DNA of 64,000 bases, taken from assembly GCF_000454065.1 (NCBI RefSeq), contig NZ_KE695651.1, positions 316,258 to 380,257 of the forward strand, written 5' to 3'. Shown here piece after piece: positions 9,106 to 18,471 of the stretch. Within the stretch, counting starts at the first letter, position 1. Each line of letters begins with the position of its first letter. The DNA comes from Brevibacillus thermoruber 423 (GTDB taxonomy: Bacteria; Bacillota; Bacilli; Brevibacillales; Brevibacillaceae). The notes under the pieces are model-generated. The model ran no database searches. It was not told the DNA's origin and saw only the letters and a list, made by a program, of their open reading frames with translations. Both the position numbers and the translations under genes were made by a program.

Positions 9106-10291
9106 CAGCCGCCTGCCGTACTACTTCTGTGACATGCACATCCACATCGGCGGAACGAACAGCGGCAAACCGGTCAAAATCACCGCGTCCCGGCAGATGA
9201 CCCTGACGCGGATTCTGGAAGAAGCGTCCGAGCGGAAAGGCATGGACGTCATCGGGATCATCGACGCTCACGCCCCGGAGGTGCAGGAGGAGCTGATCGG
9301 CCTGCTGGAAAAGGGAGCGGCGGAAGAGCACAGGGACGGCGGCGTTCAGTACAAGCAGACTCTGCTGATTCTCGGATGCGAGGTGGAGATTAAGGAACCG
9401 GGACGGGGAGAGGCCCATTTCCTCTGTTACCTGCCGAGAGTGGGGGACATGCGGCTCTTCACCGACTGGCTCTCCCGCCGCTGCAAAAACGTCCATCTCA
9501 GCTCCCAGCGGATCGGCGCCACACTGCGGGAGCTGCAGGAGAGGGTCGCCGAAGGGGGCGGCGTGCTGGTTCCGGCCCATATTTTCACGCCGCACAAAGG
9601 CTTGTACGGAAGCTGCACCGATTCGCTCCAGGAGGTGGCGGATCCCTCCCTGATTCCCGCCGTCGAACTGGGGCTCAGCGCCAATGCGGACATGGCCGAC
9701 CGGTTGACGGAACTGCATGACAAGACGTTCCTGACCAATTCCGACGCCCATTCGCTGGCGAAAATCGGCCGCGAGTACCAGGCGATCGCCATGGGCGAAC
9801 GCTCGTTTCGGGAGTGGAAACGGGCCCTGCGCAGGGAAGCGGGGAGAGGCGTCGCGGTCAACTACGGTCTTCATCCGCAGTTGGGGAAATACCATCAGAC
9901 TGCGTGCCAATCGTGCCAGTCGACGCTTCCGGCGGACGCCGTTGGCCGCTGTCCGCAGTGCGGCTTCAAACGGGTGGTTCGGGGCGTCTTTGACCGGATC
10001 GAACAGTTGGCTGATTGTCCGCCCGGCGTCCATCCGCCGTTTCGTCCCCCGTACGTGGAGCAGGTGCCGCTGGAGTTTATCCCCGGAGTCGGCCCCAGGC
10101 TGCGGGACAGACTGTACCGCGCGTTTGGGACGGAGATGAACATTCTTCACCGGGTCGGCAGGGAGGAGTTGGCCGGCGTCGTCGGCGAGCGGATTGCGGA
10201 CCTGATCGTCCAGGCCAGGGAAGGACGGCTGAACGTCAAGGCCGGGGGAGCCGGCACGTACGGCAGGATCGTGACGGCAGGCAAGGCATAG
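9092..10291 (+). CDS. yqxK: endonuclease Q family protein (YqxK)
   Basis: 399 residues. An N-terminal PHP-type metal-dependent domain (CDMHIHIGG; DAHAPEV; NSDAHSLAKIG) is followed by a zinc ribbon (CQSC...CPQC) and a C-terminal helix-hairpin-helix-like part (FIPGVGPRLRDRLYRAFG). Family members (EndoQ) nick DNA 5' to deaminated bases such as uracil and hypoxanthine. ATG at 9092 is preferred; a TTG at 9068 is also in frame. It overlaps nudF by 14 bases. Confidence 0.88.
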   Translation: MNGVDSRLPYYFCDMHIHIGGTNSGKPVKITASRQMTLTRILEEASERKGMDVIGIIDAHAPEVQEELIGLLEKGAAEEHRDGGVQYKQTLLILGCEVEIKEPGRGEAHFLCYLPRVGDMRLFTDWLSRRCKNVHLSSQRIGATLRELQERVAEGGGVLVPAHIFTPHKGLYGSCTDSLQEVADPSLIPAVELGLSANADMADRLTELHDKTFLTNSDAHSLAKIGREYQAIAMGERSFREWKRALRREAGRGVAVNYGLHPQLGKYHQTACQSCQSTLPADAVGRCPQCGFKRVVRGVFDRIEQLADCPPGVHPPFRPPYVEQVPLEFIPGVGPRLRDRLYRAFGTEMNILHRVGREELAGVVGERIADLIVQAREGRLNVKAGGAGTYGRIVTAGKA

Positions 10292-10348
10292 GCGCCCGGA
10301 CTTCCGCATAAGCTGTACAGTAATCAGCGTTGCGGGAGGGGAACCGGC

Positions 10349-10975
10349 GTGCGGGCAAGAGTCGGACAAACAATCCAGGAATATGCGAAAGACCATCAGT
10401 CGCTTTACTGGTTCACGATCGTACTGTTTGCGATGGGCATTATTTTTGGAGCGGTGATCGTCAATTCCTTGCCGCTTTCCCAGAGACAGGAGCTGTTCGG
10501 CTTTCTGCAGTACTTTTTCAACAATCTCGGCAGCCAGGGCATTCCCGAGCCGACGGCCCACTTCCAGCAGGCGTTCGGCCACTACGCGAAAACGGTGGGC
10601 ATCCTGTGGGTGCTGGGGCTGTCCATCATCGGCCTGCCGATGATCCTTCTGCTGCTGTTTCTCAAAGGGGTGGTCGTCGGGTTTACGGTCGGCTTTCTGG
10701 TGAATCAGCTTCAGTGGCACGGCGTGACGCTGGCGCTGGCGGGCGTGCTGCCGCAAAATCTGCTGGTGGTGCCGGCCCTCTTTATCGTCGGGGTGAGCGG
10801 CATCTCGTTTTCCCTGCGGCTGATCAAGACGCGGCTCCTGAGCAAACGGGACGTGATTCTGCCCCACTTCGTCGGCTACACCGTGCTGGTCGTCGCCATG
10901 CTGGCCGTCCTGACGGTGGCGGCGCTGTTCGAGACGTTCGTTTCCCCCCGGTTGATGCAGATGGTGCTTAATTAA
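10349..10975 (+). CDS. spoIIM: stage II sporulation protein M
   Basis: 208 residues with about five hydrophobic segments (near 20-42, 90-112, 113-130, 140-160 and 175-198). SpoIIM, with SpoIID and SpoIIP, drives septal peptidoglycan remodelling and engulfment. The place between yqxK and fur matches B. subtilis. GTG start with a GGGAGGGG site. Its stop codon lies inside a Fur-box-like sequence. Confidence 0.9.
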   Translation: MRARVGQTIQEYAKDHQSLYWFTIVLFAMGIIFGAVIVNSLPLSQRQELFGFLQYFFNNLGSQGIPEPTAHFQQAFGHYAKTVGILWVLGLSIIGLPMILLLLFLKGVVVGFTVGFLVNQLQWHGVTLALAGVLPQNLLVVPALFIVGVSGISFSLRLIKTRLLSKRDVILPHFVGYTVLVVAMLAVLTVAALFETFVSPRLMQMVLN

Positions 10976-10987
10976 GAATAATTCTCA
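10973..10987. promoter_or_regulatory. Fur-box-like 7-1-7 inverted repeat
   Basis: TAAGAAT-A-ATTCTCA matches the Bacillus Fur 7-1-7 box (TGATAAT-N-ATTATCA) at 11 of 14 positions and PerR slightly less well. It begins at the spoIIM stop codon and ends 17 bases before the -35 of fur, which suggests autoregulation or PerR control. Confidence 0.5.
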
Positions 10988-11004
10988 TCTAATAACGTAT
11001 GCAT

Positions 11005-11034
11005 TTGACTTCTGGAACACCCCTCTACTATAAT
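11005..11034 (+). promoter_or_regulatory. SigA promoter of fur
   Basis: TTGACT (11005-11010), an 18-base spacer and a consensus TATAAT (11029-11034), 35 bases before the fur ATG. Confidence 0.85.
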
Positions 11035-11069
11035 AGGAGCAGGTTTCATGCGAGCGGGGAGGGGCACTT

Positions 11070-11534
11070 ATGTTGGAAGAAAAGTTAGAGAAGATCAAGC
11101 AGCAACTACATTCCCAGAACTATAAACTGACGCCACAACGTGAAGCCACTGTTCGCGTTTTACTGGAAAACGAGGAAGATCACCTGAGTGCGGAAGACGT
11201 CTACCTCTTGGTCAAGGAAAAAGCCCCGGAAATCGGTCTCGCCACGGTGTATCGAACCCTGGAACTGTTGAGCGAGCTGAAGATCATTCACAAGATGAAC
11301 TTCGGCGACGGGGTGGCCCGCTACGATCTGCGCGACGACAACGCCGAGTACCACCACCACCACCTGATCTGCCTGAACTGCGGCACGGTGGATGAGATCT
11401 TTGAAGACCTGCTTGTCTCCGCAGAGGAAAAGGTCAAGAATGTTTACAACTTTTATATTACCGACCATCGGCTCACCTTCTACGGCATTTGCCATCGCTG
11501 CATTGACAAGGTGAATGTGGAGGACTTCAAATAG
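11070..11534 (+). CDS. fur: ferric uptake regulator family protein Fur
   Basis: 154 residues. N-terminal winged helix (LTPQREATVRVLLEN; GLATVYRTLELL) and C-terminal dimer/metal domain with YHHHHLICLNCG (His95-98, Cys101, Cys104) and CHRC (Cys141, Cys144) forming the structural zinc site. The fur-yqzK-xerD context, here interrupted by ald, marks it as Fur rather than PerR or Zur. Own SigA promoter and terminator make it monocistronic. Confidence 0.93.
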   Translation: MLEEKLEKIKQQLHSQNYKLTPQREATVRVLLENEEDHLSAEDVYLLVKEKAPEIGLATVYRTLELLSELKIIHKMNFGDGVARYDLRDDNAEYHHHHLICLNCGTVDEIFEDLLVSAEEKVKNVYNFYITDHRLTFYGICHRCIDKVNVEDFK

Positions 11535-11570
11535 AAAAACTTCTCTGTGACGGAGAAGTTTTTCTTTTTT
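11535..11570 (+). terminator. intrinsic terminator of fur
   Basis: AAAAACTTCTC / GAGAAGTTTTT stem with a TGTGACG loop, then a T-rich tail. Confidence 0.92.
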
Positions 11571-11649
11571 CCCGCGCCGGGTTATGGAGCGGGACGTCCG
11601 GTGGCATGATAAGGAAAGCGCAACGCGAGCCACAGGAGGCGGATGAGTG

Positions 11650-12780
11650 ATGATCATCGGGGTGCCAAAGGAAATCAAGGACAACGAAAACCGCGTGGGG
11701 CTGACCCCCGCCGGAGTGAGCGCATACAAACAGGCGGGCCATCGCGTGCTGGTCGAGACGCAGGCGGGGACCGGCTCCGGTTTTTCCGACGAAGACTTTT
11801 CCGCGGCCGGCGCAGAGATCCTCGGCAGCGCCAAGGAGGTATGGCAGCAGGCGGAGATGATCTGCAAGGTGAAAGAGCCGCTGCCAGCCGAATATGGGTT
11901 CTTTCGCGAAAACCTGATCTTGTTTACCTATCTGCATCTGGCGCCGGAGCGGGAGCTGACCGAGCAGCTTTGCGCCAAGAAAGTGGTGGCGATCGCCTAC
12001 GAGACGATCCAGACCGATGACGGTTCCCTGCCGCTGTTGATGCCGATGAGCGAGGTGGCCGGCCGCATGTCGGTGCAGATCGGCGCGCAGTTCCTGGAAA
12101 AGCCGCACGGAGGCAAGGGAGTCCTGCTGGGGGGCGTTCCCGGTGTCACGCCGGCCAACGTGGTCATCGTCGGCGGCGGCATCGTCGGGACCAATGCGGC
12201 CAAAATGGCGGTCGGCCTGGGGGCGCAGGTGACGATTCTCGACATCAACGCCAACCGGCTGCGCGAACTGGACGATCTGTTCCAGGGACGGCTGCGGACG
12301 CTGATGTCCAACCAGTACAACATCGCGCAGGCGGTGAAGGAAGCCGACCTCCTGATCGGGGCCGTCCTGATCCCCGGATCGCGGGCGCCCAAGCTGGTGA
12401 CGGAGGAGATGGTCAAGTCGATGTCTCCCGGTTCGGTCATCGTCGACGTGGCGATCGATCAGGGGGGCTCGATCGAGACGGTGGACCGGATTACCACGCA
12501 CAGTGAACCGACATACGTCAAACACGGCGTCGTCCACTACGCGGTGGCCAATATGCCGGGAGCGGTGCCGCGCACGTCGACAATCGCCCTGAGCAATGTT
12601 ACAATACCCTACGGCCTGCAGTTGGCGAACAAAGGGTATCGCGCCGCCATCGCGCAAAACCGGGCGCTCGCCCGCGGCGTCAACGTGCTGAACGGCCACG
12701 TGGTGTACGAAGCGGTGGCCACATCGCTGAATCTGCCGTATGTGCCGCTGGATGACGCGCTGCACGACCTGCCGGTGTAG
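11650..12780 (+). CDS. ald: alanine dehydrogenase
   Basis: 376 residues; begins [10 protein letters not shown] as in B. subtilis Ald. Catalyses NAD+-dependent oxidative deamination of L-alanine to pyruvate. Key residues: Lys75 (CKVKEP), His96 (TYLHLAPE) and the nucleotide loop [17 protein letters not shown] at 11650 is chosen over the GTG immediately before it by homology and by AGGAGG (11635-11640) nine bases upstream. Its place between fur and yqzK differs from B. subtilis. Confidence 0.95.
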   Translation: MIIGVPKEIKDNENRVGLTPAGVSAYKQAGHRVLVETQAGTGSGFSDEDFSAAGAEILGSAKEVWQQAEMICKVKEPLPAEYGFFRENLILFTYLHLAPERELTEQLCAKKVVAIAYETIQTDDGSLPLLMPMSEVAGRMSVQIGAQFLEKPHGGKGVLLGGVPGVTPANVVIVGGGIVGTNAAKMAVGLGAQVTILDINANRLRELDDLFQGRLRTLMSNQYNIAQAVKEADLLIGAVLIPGSRAPKLVTEEMVKSMSPGSVIVDVAIDQGGSIETVDRITTHSEPTYVKHGVVHYAVANMPGAVPRTSTIALSNVTIPYGLQLANKGYRAAIAQNRALARGVNVLNGHVVYEAVATSLNLPYVPLDDALHDLPV

Positions 12781-12849
12781 CGTTCCGAATGGAGCGGGGG
12801 ACAGGCGCATATACTGGAGGTAACACGGAAGCGGGGAGGATTGTCATCG

Positions 12850-13089
12850 ATGCGATTTCCGTTTCGGCGGCTGATGGAGATACTCCGGTTTTTCCTCCTG
12901 TTCGTTACCTGCACGCTGTTGTCCTACGGGATCATCAGCCTGCTGTCCGACAGGTTCATGCCAGGCGATCCCTACCGCGAACCGCACGGCAATGCCGTCA
13001 AAGTGGTGAAGCTGATCAATGCCCAGGGGTCCGAAGATTGGGACGGGTACCTGGCCCGGCTGCAGTTGTTTTACCTGACGGGAGAGTAA
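12850..13089 (+). CDS. yqzK: YqzK, DUF4227 membrane protein
   Basis: 79 residues with one N-terminal membrane span (about residues 9-30: EILRFFLLFVTCTLL) and a soluble tail containing HGNAVKVVKL, typical of DUF4227/YqzK, which lies before xerD (ripX) in Bacillus. Function unknown. ATG at 12850 follows GGGGAGGA by nine bases; a TTG at 12841 is too close to that site. CATATACTGG at about 12810 is a possible promoter element. Confidence 0.82.
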   Translation: MRFPFRRLMEILRFFLLFVTCTLLSYGIISLLSDRFMPGDPYREPHGNAVKVVKLINAQGSEDWDGYLARLQLFYLTGE

Positions 13090-13177
13090 CGGTCACCTTT
13101 TTCGCCGGAAAAAAAGAGGACTTTTCCGCTCCGCGTGGAAAGCATAACAAGACACTTACCTGAAGGGGAACAGCTTC

Positions 13178-14065
13178 ATGGACATGCTGATCGATCAATT
13201 CATCCATTTCCTTGCTGTGGAAAAGGGGCTGTCGCCCAATACGCTCGAATCGTATCAGCGGGATATGGTTGCCTATACGGCTTACCTGCAGGAGCAGGGG
13301 GTGACCCGTATCGAGGACTCCACGCGGAGCCAGATTATCGGCTATCTGATGACCCTGCAGGAAAAGGGGCGGGCCACGGCCACCCTGTCCCGCAACCTGG
13401 CGTCCATCCGGGCCTTTTATCAATTTCTCGTCCGCGACAAATACATAGACAAGGACCCGTCCATCCATCTGGAGACCCCCAAAATCGAAAAGCGCCTGCC
13501 CAAGGTGCTATCGGTCGAAGAAGTGGAACGGCTTCTCGACAGCCCGCCGGTCAACTCCCCGGCGGGGCTGCGCGACAAAGCGATGCTGGAACTGCTTTAC
13601 GCGACCGGCATCCGCGTCTCCGAACTGGTCAACCTGGATGTGAGCGACGTCAACCTGGAGATGGGATTCGTCAAATGCATGGGCAAGGGGTCCAAAGAGC
13701 GGATCATCCCGCTCGGCTCCGTCGCCATTCAAATGGTTCGCCACTACCTGCAGGCGGGGCGGCCGAAGCTGTTGAAGGAGCCGGGCGAGACCGCCCTGTT
13801 TCTCAACCATCTGGGCAAGCAGATCACCCGGCAGGGGTTCTGGAAGATCATCAAGCGCTACGCGCAGAAGGCCAACATCCGGACGGAAATCACGCCGCAC
13901 ACGCTGCGCCACTCGTTTGCCACGCACCTGTTGGAAAACGGCGCGGATCTCCGGTCGGTTCAGGAAATGCTGGGTCACGCGGACATCTCCACGACGCAGA
14001 TCTACACCCATGTGACCCGTTCGCGCATCAAGGACATTTACGCCAAAACCCACCCGAGAGCATAG
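13178..14065 (+). CDS. xerD: tyrosine recombinase XerD
   Basis: 295 residues. N-terminal SAM-like core-binding domain (1-90) and C-terminal catalytic domain with Arg146 (TGIRVSEL), His241 and Arg244 ([11 protein letters not shown]), His267 (MLGHADIST) and nucleophile Tyr276 (TQIYTHVT). With XerC it resolves chromosome dimers at dif. A chromosomal housekeeping copy by context (yqzK-xerD-deoB), not a mobile-element integrase. Confidence 0.94.
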   Translation: MDMLIDQFIHFLAVEKGLSPNTLESYQRDMVAYTAYLQEQGVTRIEDSTRSQIIGYLMTLQEKGRATATLSRNLASIRAFYQFLVRDKYIDKDPSIHLETPKIEKRLPKVLSVEEVERLLDSPPVNSPAGLRDKAMLELLYATGIRVSELVNLDVSDVNLEMGFVKCMGKGSKERIIPLGSVAIQMVRHYLQAGRPKLLKEPGETALFLNHLGKQITRQGFWKIIKRYAQKANIRTEITPHTLRHSFATHLLENGADLRSVQEMLGHADISTTQIYTHVTRSRIKDIYAKTHPRA

Positions 14066-14078
14066 TCTCTCTTTTTTT
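14056..14078 (+). terminator. weak terminator at the end of xerD
   Basis: Five-pair stem GAGAG/CTCTC with loop CATAGT containing the stop codon, then seven T. Short stem, so efficiency is doubtful. Confidence 0.4.
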
Positions 14079-14080
14079 CC

Positions 14081-14098
14081 TCGTCAGACGTCTGACGA
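14081..14098. promoter_or_regulatory. 18-bp perfect palindrome upstream of deoB
   Basis: TCGTCAGACGTCTGACGA is identical to its own reverse complement and lies 38 bases before the deoB ATG, just after the xerD terminator. A repressor operator for the nucleoside operon is the simplest reading. It does not resemble the B. subtilis DeoR site. Confidence 0.5.
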
Positions 14099-14135
14099 CT
14101 GAACACTTGGATGATTGTTGCAGGAGGCGGTTCAC

Positions 14136-15311
14136 ATGCCACGTTTTTCTCGAGTCTTTTTAATTGTGATGGACAGCGTCGGAATCGGGGAGCTGCCGGA
14201 TGCGGCCCGCTTCAACGACGAAGGCGCCCATACGCTGGGCCATATCGCCGAACGCGTCGACGGCTTTGCCCTGCCCCATCTGCAGGCGCTCGGCCTGGGC
14301 AATATCGCCCCGCTGCGGAACGTCCCGGCCGCGGAGGCTCCCAAGGCGCACTGGGGGAAAATGAAAGAGATCTCCATCGGCAAGGACACGACGACGGGAC
14401 ACTGGGAGATCATGGGCCTGCATGTGTCCACGCCGTTTCGCACCTATCCGAACGGCTTTCCCGCCGAGCTGATCCGCGAATTTGAGCAGCGGATCGGGCG
14501 CAAGGTGCTGGGCAACAAGGTGGCGTCCGGCACAGAGATCATCGAGGAGCTGGGCGAGGAGCACATGCGGACCGGCGACGTGATCGTCTATACCTCGGCC
14601 GACAGCGTGTTCCAGGTGGCGGCGCACGAAGAAGTGGTGCCGCTGGAAGAGCTGTACCGGATCTGCCAGATCGCCCGCGAGCTGACGCTGCGGGACGAGT
14701 TTGCCGTCACCCGCGTCATCGCCCGTCCGTTCGTCGGCAAGCCGGGGGCGTTTGTGCGCACGGCCAACCGGCATGATTACTCCGTCAAGCCGTTTGCGCC
14801 GACGGTCATGAACCGGCTTGTGGAAGCGGGGCTGACGTCGATTGCGATCGGCAAAATCAGCGACATTTACGCCGACGAGGGCATCACCCGCTCCATCCGG
14901 ACCAAGGACAACATGGACGGCGTGGACCAGCTGCTGAAGACGATGAACGAGGAGTTTACCGGCTTGAGCTTTGTCAACCTGGTCGACTTTGACGCCAAGT
15001 TTGGCCACCGCCGCGATCCCGAAGGCTACGGCCGGGCGCTGATGGAGTTTGACGCCCGCATTCCGGAGCTTCTCGGCGCGCTTGGCGACGGCGACCTGTT
15101 GATCATCACCGCCGATCACGGCAACGACCCGGTTCACCACGGCACGGACCACACCCGCGAATACGTGCCGCTTCTGGTCTACCACAAGGGCGTTGCACAG
15201 GGAAGCGATTTGGGCGTTCGCGGCACGTTTGCCGACGTCGGCGCCACGATTGCCGAAAACTTTGGCGTCAAGGCGCCCGAGATCGGGGAAAGCTTTTTGG
15301 CCAGACTGTAA
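14136..15311 (+). CDS. deoB: phosphopentomutase
   Basis: 391 residues of the alkaline-phosphatase superfamily. Converts (deoxy)ribose 1-phosphate to the 5-phosphate. Metal-site motifs: [13 protein letters not shown] near the start, [10 protein letters not shown], and [20 protein letters not shown] near the end. ATG at 14136 lies eight bases after AGGAGG. First gene of a deoB-punA-pdp operon that feeds nucleoside sugars into the pentose phosphate pathway. Confidence 0.95.
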   Translation: MPRFSRVFLIVMDSVGIGELPDAARFNDEGAHTLGHIAERVDGFALPHLQALGLGNIAPLRNVPAAEAPKAHWGKMKEISIGKDTTTGHWEIMGLHVSTPFRTYPNGFPAELIREFEQRIGRKVLGNKVASGTEIIEELGEEHMRTGDVIVYTSADSVFQVAAHEEVVPLEELYRICQIARELTLRDEFAVTRVIARPFVGKPGAFVRTANRHDYSVKPFAPTVMNRLVEAGLTSIAIGKISDIYADEGITRSIRTKDNMDGVDQLLKTMNEEFTGLSFVNLVDFDAKFGHRRDPEGYGRALMEFDARIPELLGALGDGDLLIITADHGNDPVHHGTDHTREYVPLLVYHKGVAQGSDLGVRGTFADVGATIAENFGVKAPEIGESFLARL

Positions 15312-15347
15312 ACGGATGAAAGAATTGGATCGAGAGGGGAAAACACG

Positions 15348-16157
15348 ATGAGCAGCGTACAGGAGGCAGTTGCCTACATCCAACCGAAACTGACGGAAAA
15401 ACCGACGATCGGCCTGGTGCTCGGCTCCGGTCTGGGCGTACTGGCGGACGAGATCGAAAATCCGGTCGTCATCCCGTACCACGAGATTCCCGGCTTTACC
15501 GTCTCCACGGTGGTCGGACACAAAGGACAGCTTGTCATCGGCAGCCTGCAGGGCAAGCAGGTCGTGGCCATGCAGGGGCGCTTCCATTATTACGAAGGTC
15601 ACGGACTGGACGCGGTGGTGTTCCCGATCCGCGTCATGAAACAGCTCGGCGTGGAGACGATCATCGTCACCAACGCCGCCGGCGGGATCAACGAGAGCTA
15701 CAAGCCGGGCAACCTGATGCTGATTCGCGACCACATCAACATGACGTTCCGCAACCCGCTGATCGGCCCCAACGACGACACACTCGGGCCCCGTTTCCCC
15801 GACATGTCGGAGGCCTATTCCAAATCGCTTCGCGCGGTGGCCAAAGAGGTGGCGGCGGAGCTGGGCATCGAGCTGCAGGAAGGGGTCTACGTCGGCCTGC
15901 TGGGGCCGAGCTACGAGACGCCGGCGGAGATCCGCATGCTGCGGATTCTCGGAGGAGACGCCGTCGGCATGTCGACCGTGCCGGAGGTAATCGCGGCCCG
16001 TCACATGGGGATGAACGTGCTCGGCATTTCCTGCATCAGCAACATGGCGGCCGGCATTTTGGAACAGCCGCTTTCCCACGATGAAGTAATGGAGACGACC
16101 GAACGGGTGAAGGCCCAGTTCCTGTCACTCGTGAACGGGATTGTGGCGAAATTGTAG
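15348..16157 (+). CDS. punA: purine-nucleoside phosphorylase (trimeric type)
   Basis: 269 residues. Phosphorolysis of inosine and guanosine to free base plus ribose 1-phosphate. Family motifs: GLVLGSGLG (phosphate loop), QGRFHYYEGH, TNAAGGINESY, VGLLGPSYETPAEIRM and VGMSTVPEVIAARH. Thirty-six bases after deoB, with which it shares its pathway. Also called pupG in B. subtilis. Confidence 0.94.
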   Translation: MSSVQEAVAYIQPKLTEKPTIGLVLGSGLGVLADEIENPVVIPYHEIPGFTVSTVVGHKGQLVIGSLQGKQVVAMQGRFHYYEGHGLDAVVFPIRVMKQLGVETIIVTNAAGGINESYKPGNLMLIRDHINMTFRNPLIGPNDDTLGPRFPDMSEAYSKSLRAVAKEVAAELGIELQEGVYVGLLGPSYETPAEIRMLRILGGDAVGMSTVPEVIAARHMGMNVLGISCISNMAAGILEQPLSHDEVMETTERVKAQFLSLVNGIVAKL

Positions 16158-16192
16158 GCAGACAGCAGTACAACAGGTTGAGGTGAAGCAGC

Positions 16193-17497
16193 ATGCGCAT
16201 GGTGGATATCATTGCGAAGAAACGGGACGGCAAGGAGCTGAGCACGGAGGAGATTCGGTTTCTCGTCGACGGCTATACGAATGGAAGCATTCCCGACTAC
16301 CAAATGTCCGCCTGGGCCATGGCCGTGCTCTTCCGCGGCATGACGCCGCGCGAGACCGGCGATTTGACCATGGCGATGGCTGAATCCGGGGAGCAGTTGG
16401 ACCTGACGTCCATCCCGGGAGTGAAAGTGGACAAACACAGCACCGGCGGCGTGGGCGACAAGACGACGCTGGTCGTGGCGCCGCTGGTGGCGGCCGCCGG
16501 CATTCCCGTGGCCAAAATGTCCGGCCGCGGCCTGGGGCACTCGGGCGGAACAATCGACAAGCTGGAGTCGTTTGCCGGGTTTCAGGTGGAGCGTACCCGC
16601 GAGCAGTTCCTCCAGCAGGTGCGGGACATCGGCGTGGCCGTCATCGGTCAGTCGGGCAACCTGACTCCCGCCGACAAAAAGCTGTACGCCCTGCGTGACG
16701 TAACCGCCACGGTGGAAGCGGTGCCGCTGATCGCCAGCTCGATCATGTCCAAAAAGATCGCGGCGGGGGCGGACGCCATCCTGCTCGATGTAAAAGTGGG
16801 CAAAGGCGCGTTCATGAAGACGCTGGAAGAAGCGGAGACGCTCGCCCGCGCAATGGTGGACATCGGCAGCCAGGTGGGGCGCAGGACGGTGGCCGTCATC
16901 AGCGACATGAACCAGCCGCTGGGCTTTGCCGTGGGCAACGCGCTGGAAGTGAAAGAGGCGATCGAGACGCTCGCCGGAAACGGTCCCAAGGACTTGACGG
17001 AATTGGCGTTGGCGATCGGGGCGCGCATGCTCATGCTGGGCGGGCTGGCATCGTCCGTGGACGAAGGGCGCGGCCGTCTGGAGGAGATCATCGCCAGCGG
17101 CAAAGCCGTGGATAAACTGGCGCAAATGGTACAGGCACAGGGCGGCGACAAGCACGACGTGTACGAACCGGACCGCCTGCCCAAAGCGGGATTGACCGCA
17201 CAGGTCACAGCGAAACAGGACGGTTATCTGGCCGGGATCGACGCCGAGACGGTCGGACACGCCTCCGTCGTGCTGGGAGCGGGCCGCTTGACCAAGGAGA
17301 TGCCGATTGACCTGGCCGTCGGCATCGTGCTGCACAAAAAGCGGGGGGATCAGGTGCGCGCCGGCGAACCGCTGGCCACCCTGCACGCCAACGACGAGCG
17401 CCTGCTGCAAAATGCCCTGCAGGAAATGGACGAAGCGTTTGCGTACAGCAGCGAGCAGCCGCCGGAACAGCCGCTCATTTACAAGATTGTGGAATAA
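16193..17497 (+). CDS. pdp: pyrimidine-nucleoside phosphorylase
   Basis: 434 residues. Cleaves uridine and thymidine with phosphate. Motifs: [13 protein letters not shown] (Lys81-His82-Ser83), [33 protein letters not shown] and a C-terminal biotinyl/lipoyl-like barrel ([18 protein letters not shown]). Closes the nucleoside-catabolism operon; an imperfect hairpin follows. Confidence 0.94.
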   Translation: MRMVDIIAKKRDGKELSTEEIRFLVDGYTNGSIPDYQMSAWAMAVLFRGMTPRETGDLTMAMAESGEQLDLTSIPGVKVDKHSTGGVGDKTTLVVAPLVAAAGIPVAKMSGRGLGHSGGTIDKLESFAGFQVERTREQFLQQVRDIGVAVIGQSGNLTPADKKLYALRDVTATVEAVPLIASSIMSKKIAAGADAILLDVKVGKGAFMKTLEEAETLARAMVDIGSQVGRRTVAVISDMNQPLGFAVGNALEVKEAIETLAGNGPKDLTELALAIGARMLMLGGLASSVDEGRGRLEEIIASGKAVDKLAQMVQAQGGDKHDVYEPDRLPKAGLTAQVTAKQDGYLAGIDAETVGHASVVLGAGRLTKEMPIDLAVGIVLHKKRGDQVRAGEPLATLHANDERLLQNALQEMDEAFAYSSEQPPEQPLIYKIVE

Positions 17498-17532
17498 AAA
17501 GGGAACATGCCTGGAGCCGACCCGTTCGGCGG

Positions 17533-17566
17533 AACAGGGGGTGCGGTCGATGCCGCACGCCCTGTT
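17533..17566 (+). terminator. hairpin after pdp, probable terminator
   Basis: ACAGGGGGTGCGG pairs with CCGCACGCCCTGT (one mismatch) around a TCGATG loop. Only a short T-run follows, so it may be a weak terminator. Confidence 0.55.
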
Positions 17567-17774
17567 TGCATAGAGCGAGAACGGCGGAGAGTGAAGAGCG
17601 GTTGCGGTTTTTCCGCGATTCGGATTGAAATGTGCGATTCTCGATAAATTTTTATTGATTAATCAACTGAATTGCGGTTCAATGGAAGAAAAGAGCCTTG
17701 CGCAAAAATATAAAAAATTATTTATTGTTAGGAATGAGTTTATAATTTTTTATAATTCTACTTGTCAAATTTCG

Positions 17775-17803
17775 TTGACACCATTAACAATTGCGTATAT
17801 TTT
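17775..17803 (+). promoter_or_regulatory. SigA promoter of the AsnC-type regulator
   Basis: Consensus TTGACA (17775-17780), with TATATT (15-base spacer) or TATTTT (17-base spacer) as -10. Confidence 0.65.
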
Positions 17804-17880
17804 TAAGGTGACAGGCAAAATGTTAACGATTTTTTCGAATTTCGTAAAAAACTGATGGAGGTTCTACAAAAATCGTATTT

Positions 17881-18351
17881 ATGAGAAAGCTGGACCATGT
17901 TGATAAACAGATCCTGCAGATCCTCCAGGAAGACGGAAGACGACCCTATACCGAAATTGCTCATCAACTTGGCTTGAGCGAGGGCACCATCCGTTCGCGC
18001 ATCACCCGCCTGTTGCAAGATGGCGTGTTCCAGTTCGTCATTCACCCCGATCCGGAAAAGCTGGGTCTGCACGTTCAGGCCATTATCGGACTGACCACCA
18101 AGCTGGGGTCGCAAAACAGCGTGGCCGAGGAGCTGAGCAAGTTTCCCGAGGTGCGGTTCGTGGGTGCGTTCAGCGGCAAGCACGACTTGATCATTCAAGC
18201 GTGTTTCCATAATAACGATGAACTCATAACCTTCGTCAACGAGCGCCTCTCGCAAATTGAAGGAATCGCCGCGGCCGACGTGTCGCTGGAACTGAAGCAG
18301 TACAAGGATTCCTTCTCTTTCGTTCGTGACGACGAAGTGCCGATCCAGTGA
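17881..18351 (+). CDS. Lrp/AsnC family transcriptional regulator
   Basis: 156 residues. N-terminal helix-turn-helix (LDHVDKQILQILQEDGRRPY; LGLSEGTIRSRITRLLQDG) and C-terminal RAM/ligand domain (VGAFSGKHDLIIQA). Probably senses an amino acid and controls the adjacent peptide importer. The only clear ribosome binding site, ATGGAGGT (17855-17861), lies 19 bases before this ATG; a non-standard ATC at 17872 would be better spaced, so the start is uncertain. Confidence 0.85.
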   Translation: MRKLDHVDKQILQILQEDGRRPYTEIAHQLGLSEGTIRSRITRLLQDGVFQFVIHPDPEKLGLHVQAIIGLTTKLGSQNSVAEELSKFPEVRFVGAFSGKHDLIIQACFHNNDELITFVNERLSQIEGIAAADVSLELKQYKDSFSFVRDDEVPIQ

Positions 18352-18471
18352 AAGGAGTTGATGCCAGCCGAAGTCATTTGCCGCACTTGTCCATTCGTCG
18401 TTTTTGAATTTTCTGAAAAAAGACAAAAAAAGAAACAGACAAAAAAGAACTGTGTATTGGGGGTTATTGCG

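Larger units (their letters stand above)
17498..17880. other. 383-base AT-rich intergenic region
   Basis: The first part holds the hairpin after pdp. From about 17625 the base composition becomes strikingly A/T-rich compared with the coding DNA around it. It contains the 12-bp palindrome TTGATTAATCAA (17655-17666), a TGAA...TTCA dyad just after it, and a SigA promoter near 17775. No convincing ORF. Confidence 0.7.

Noticed and set aside
13178-14065. Phage or element integrase
   Set aside because: Sequence and context (yqzK-xerD-deoB) identify the housekeeping XerD; no attachment repeats or phage genes nearby.
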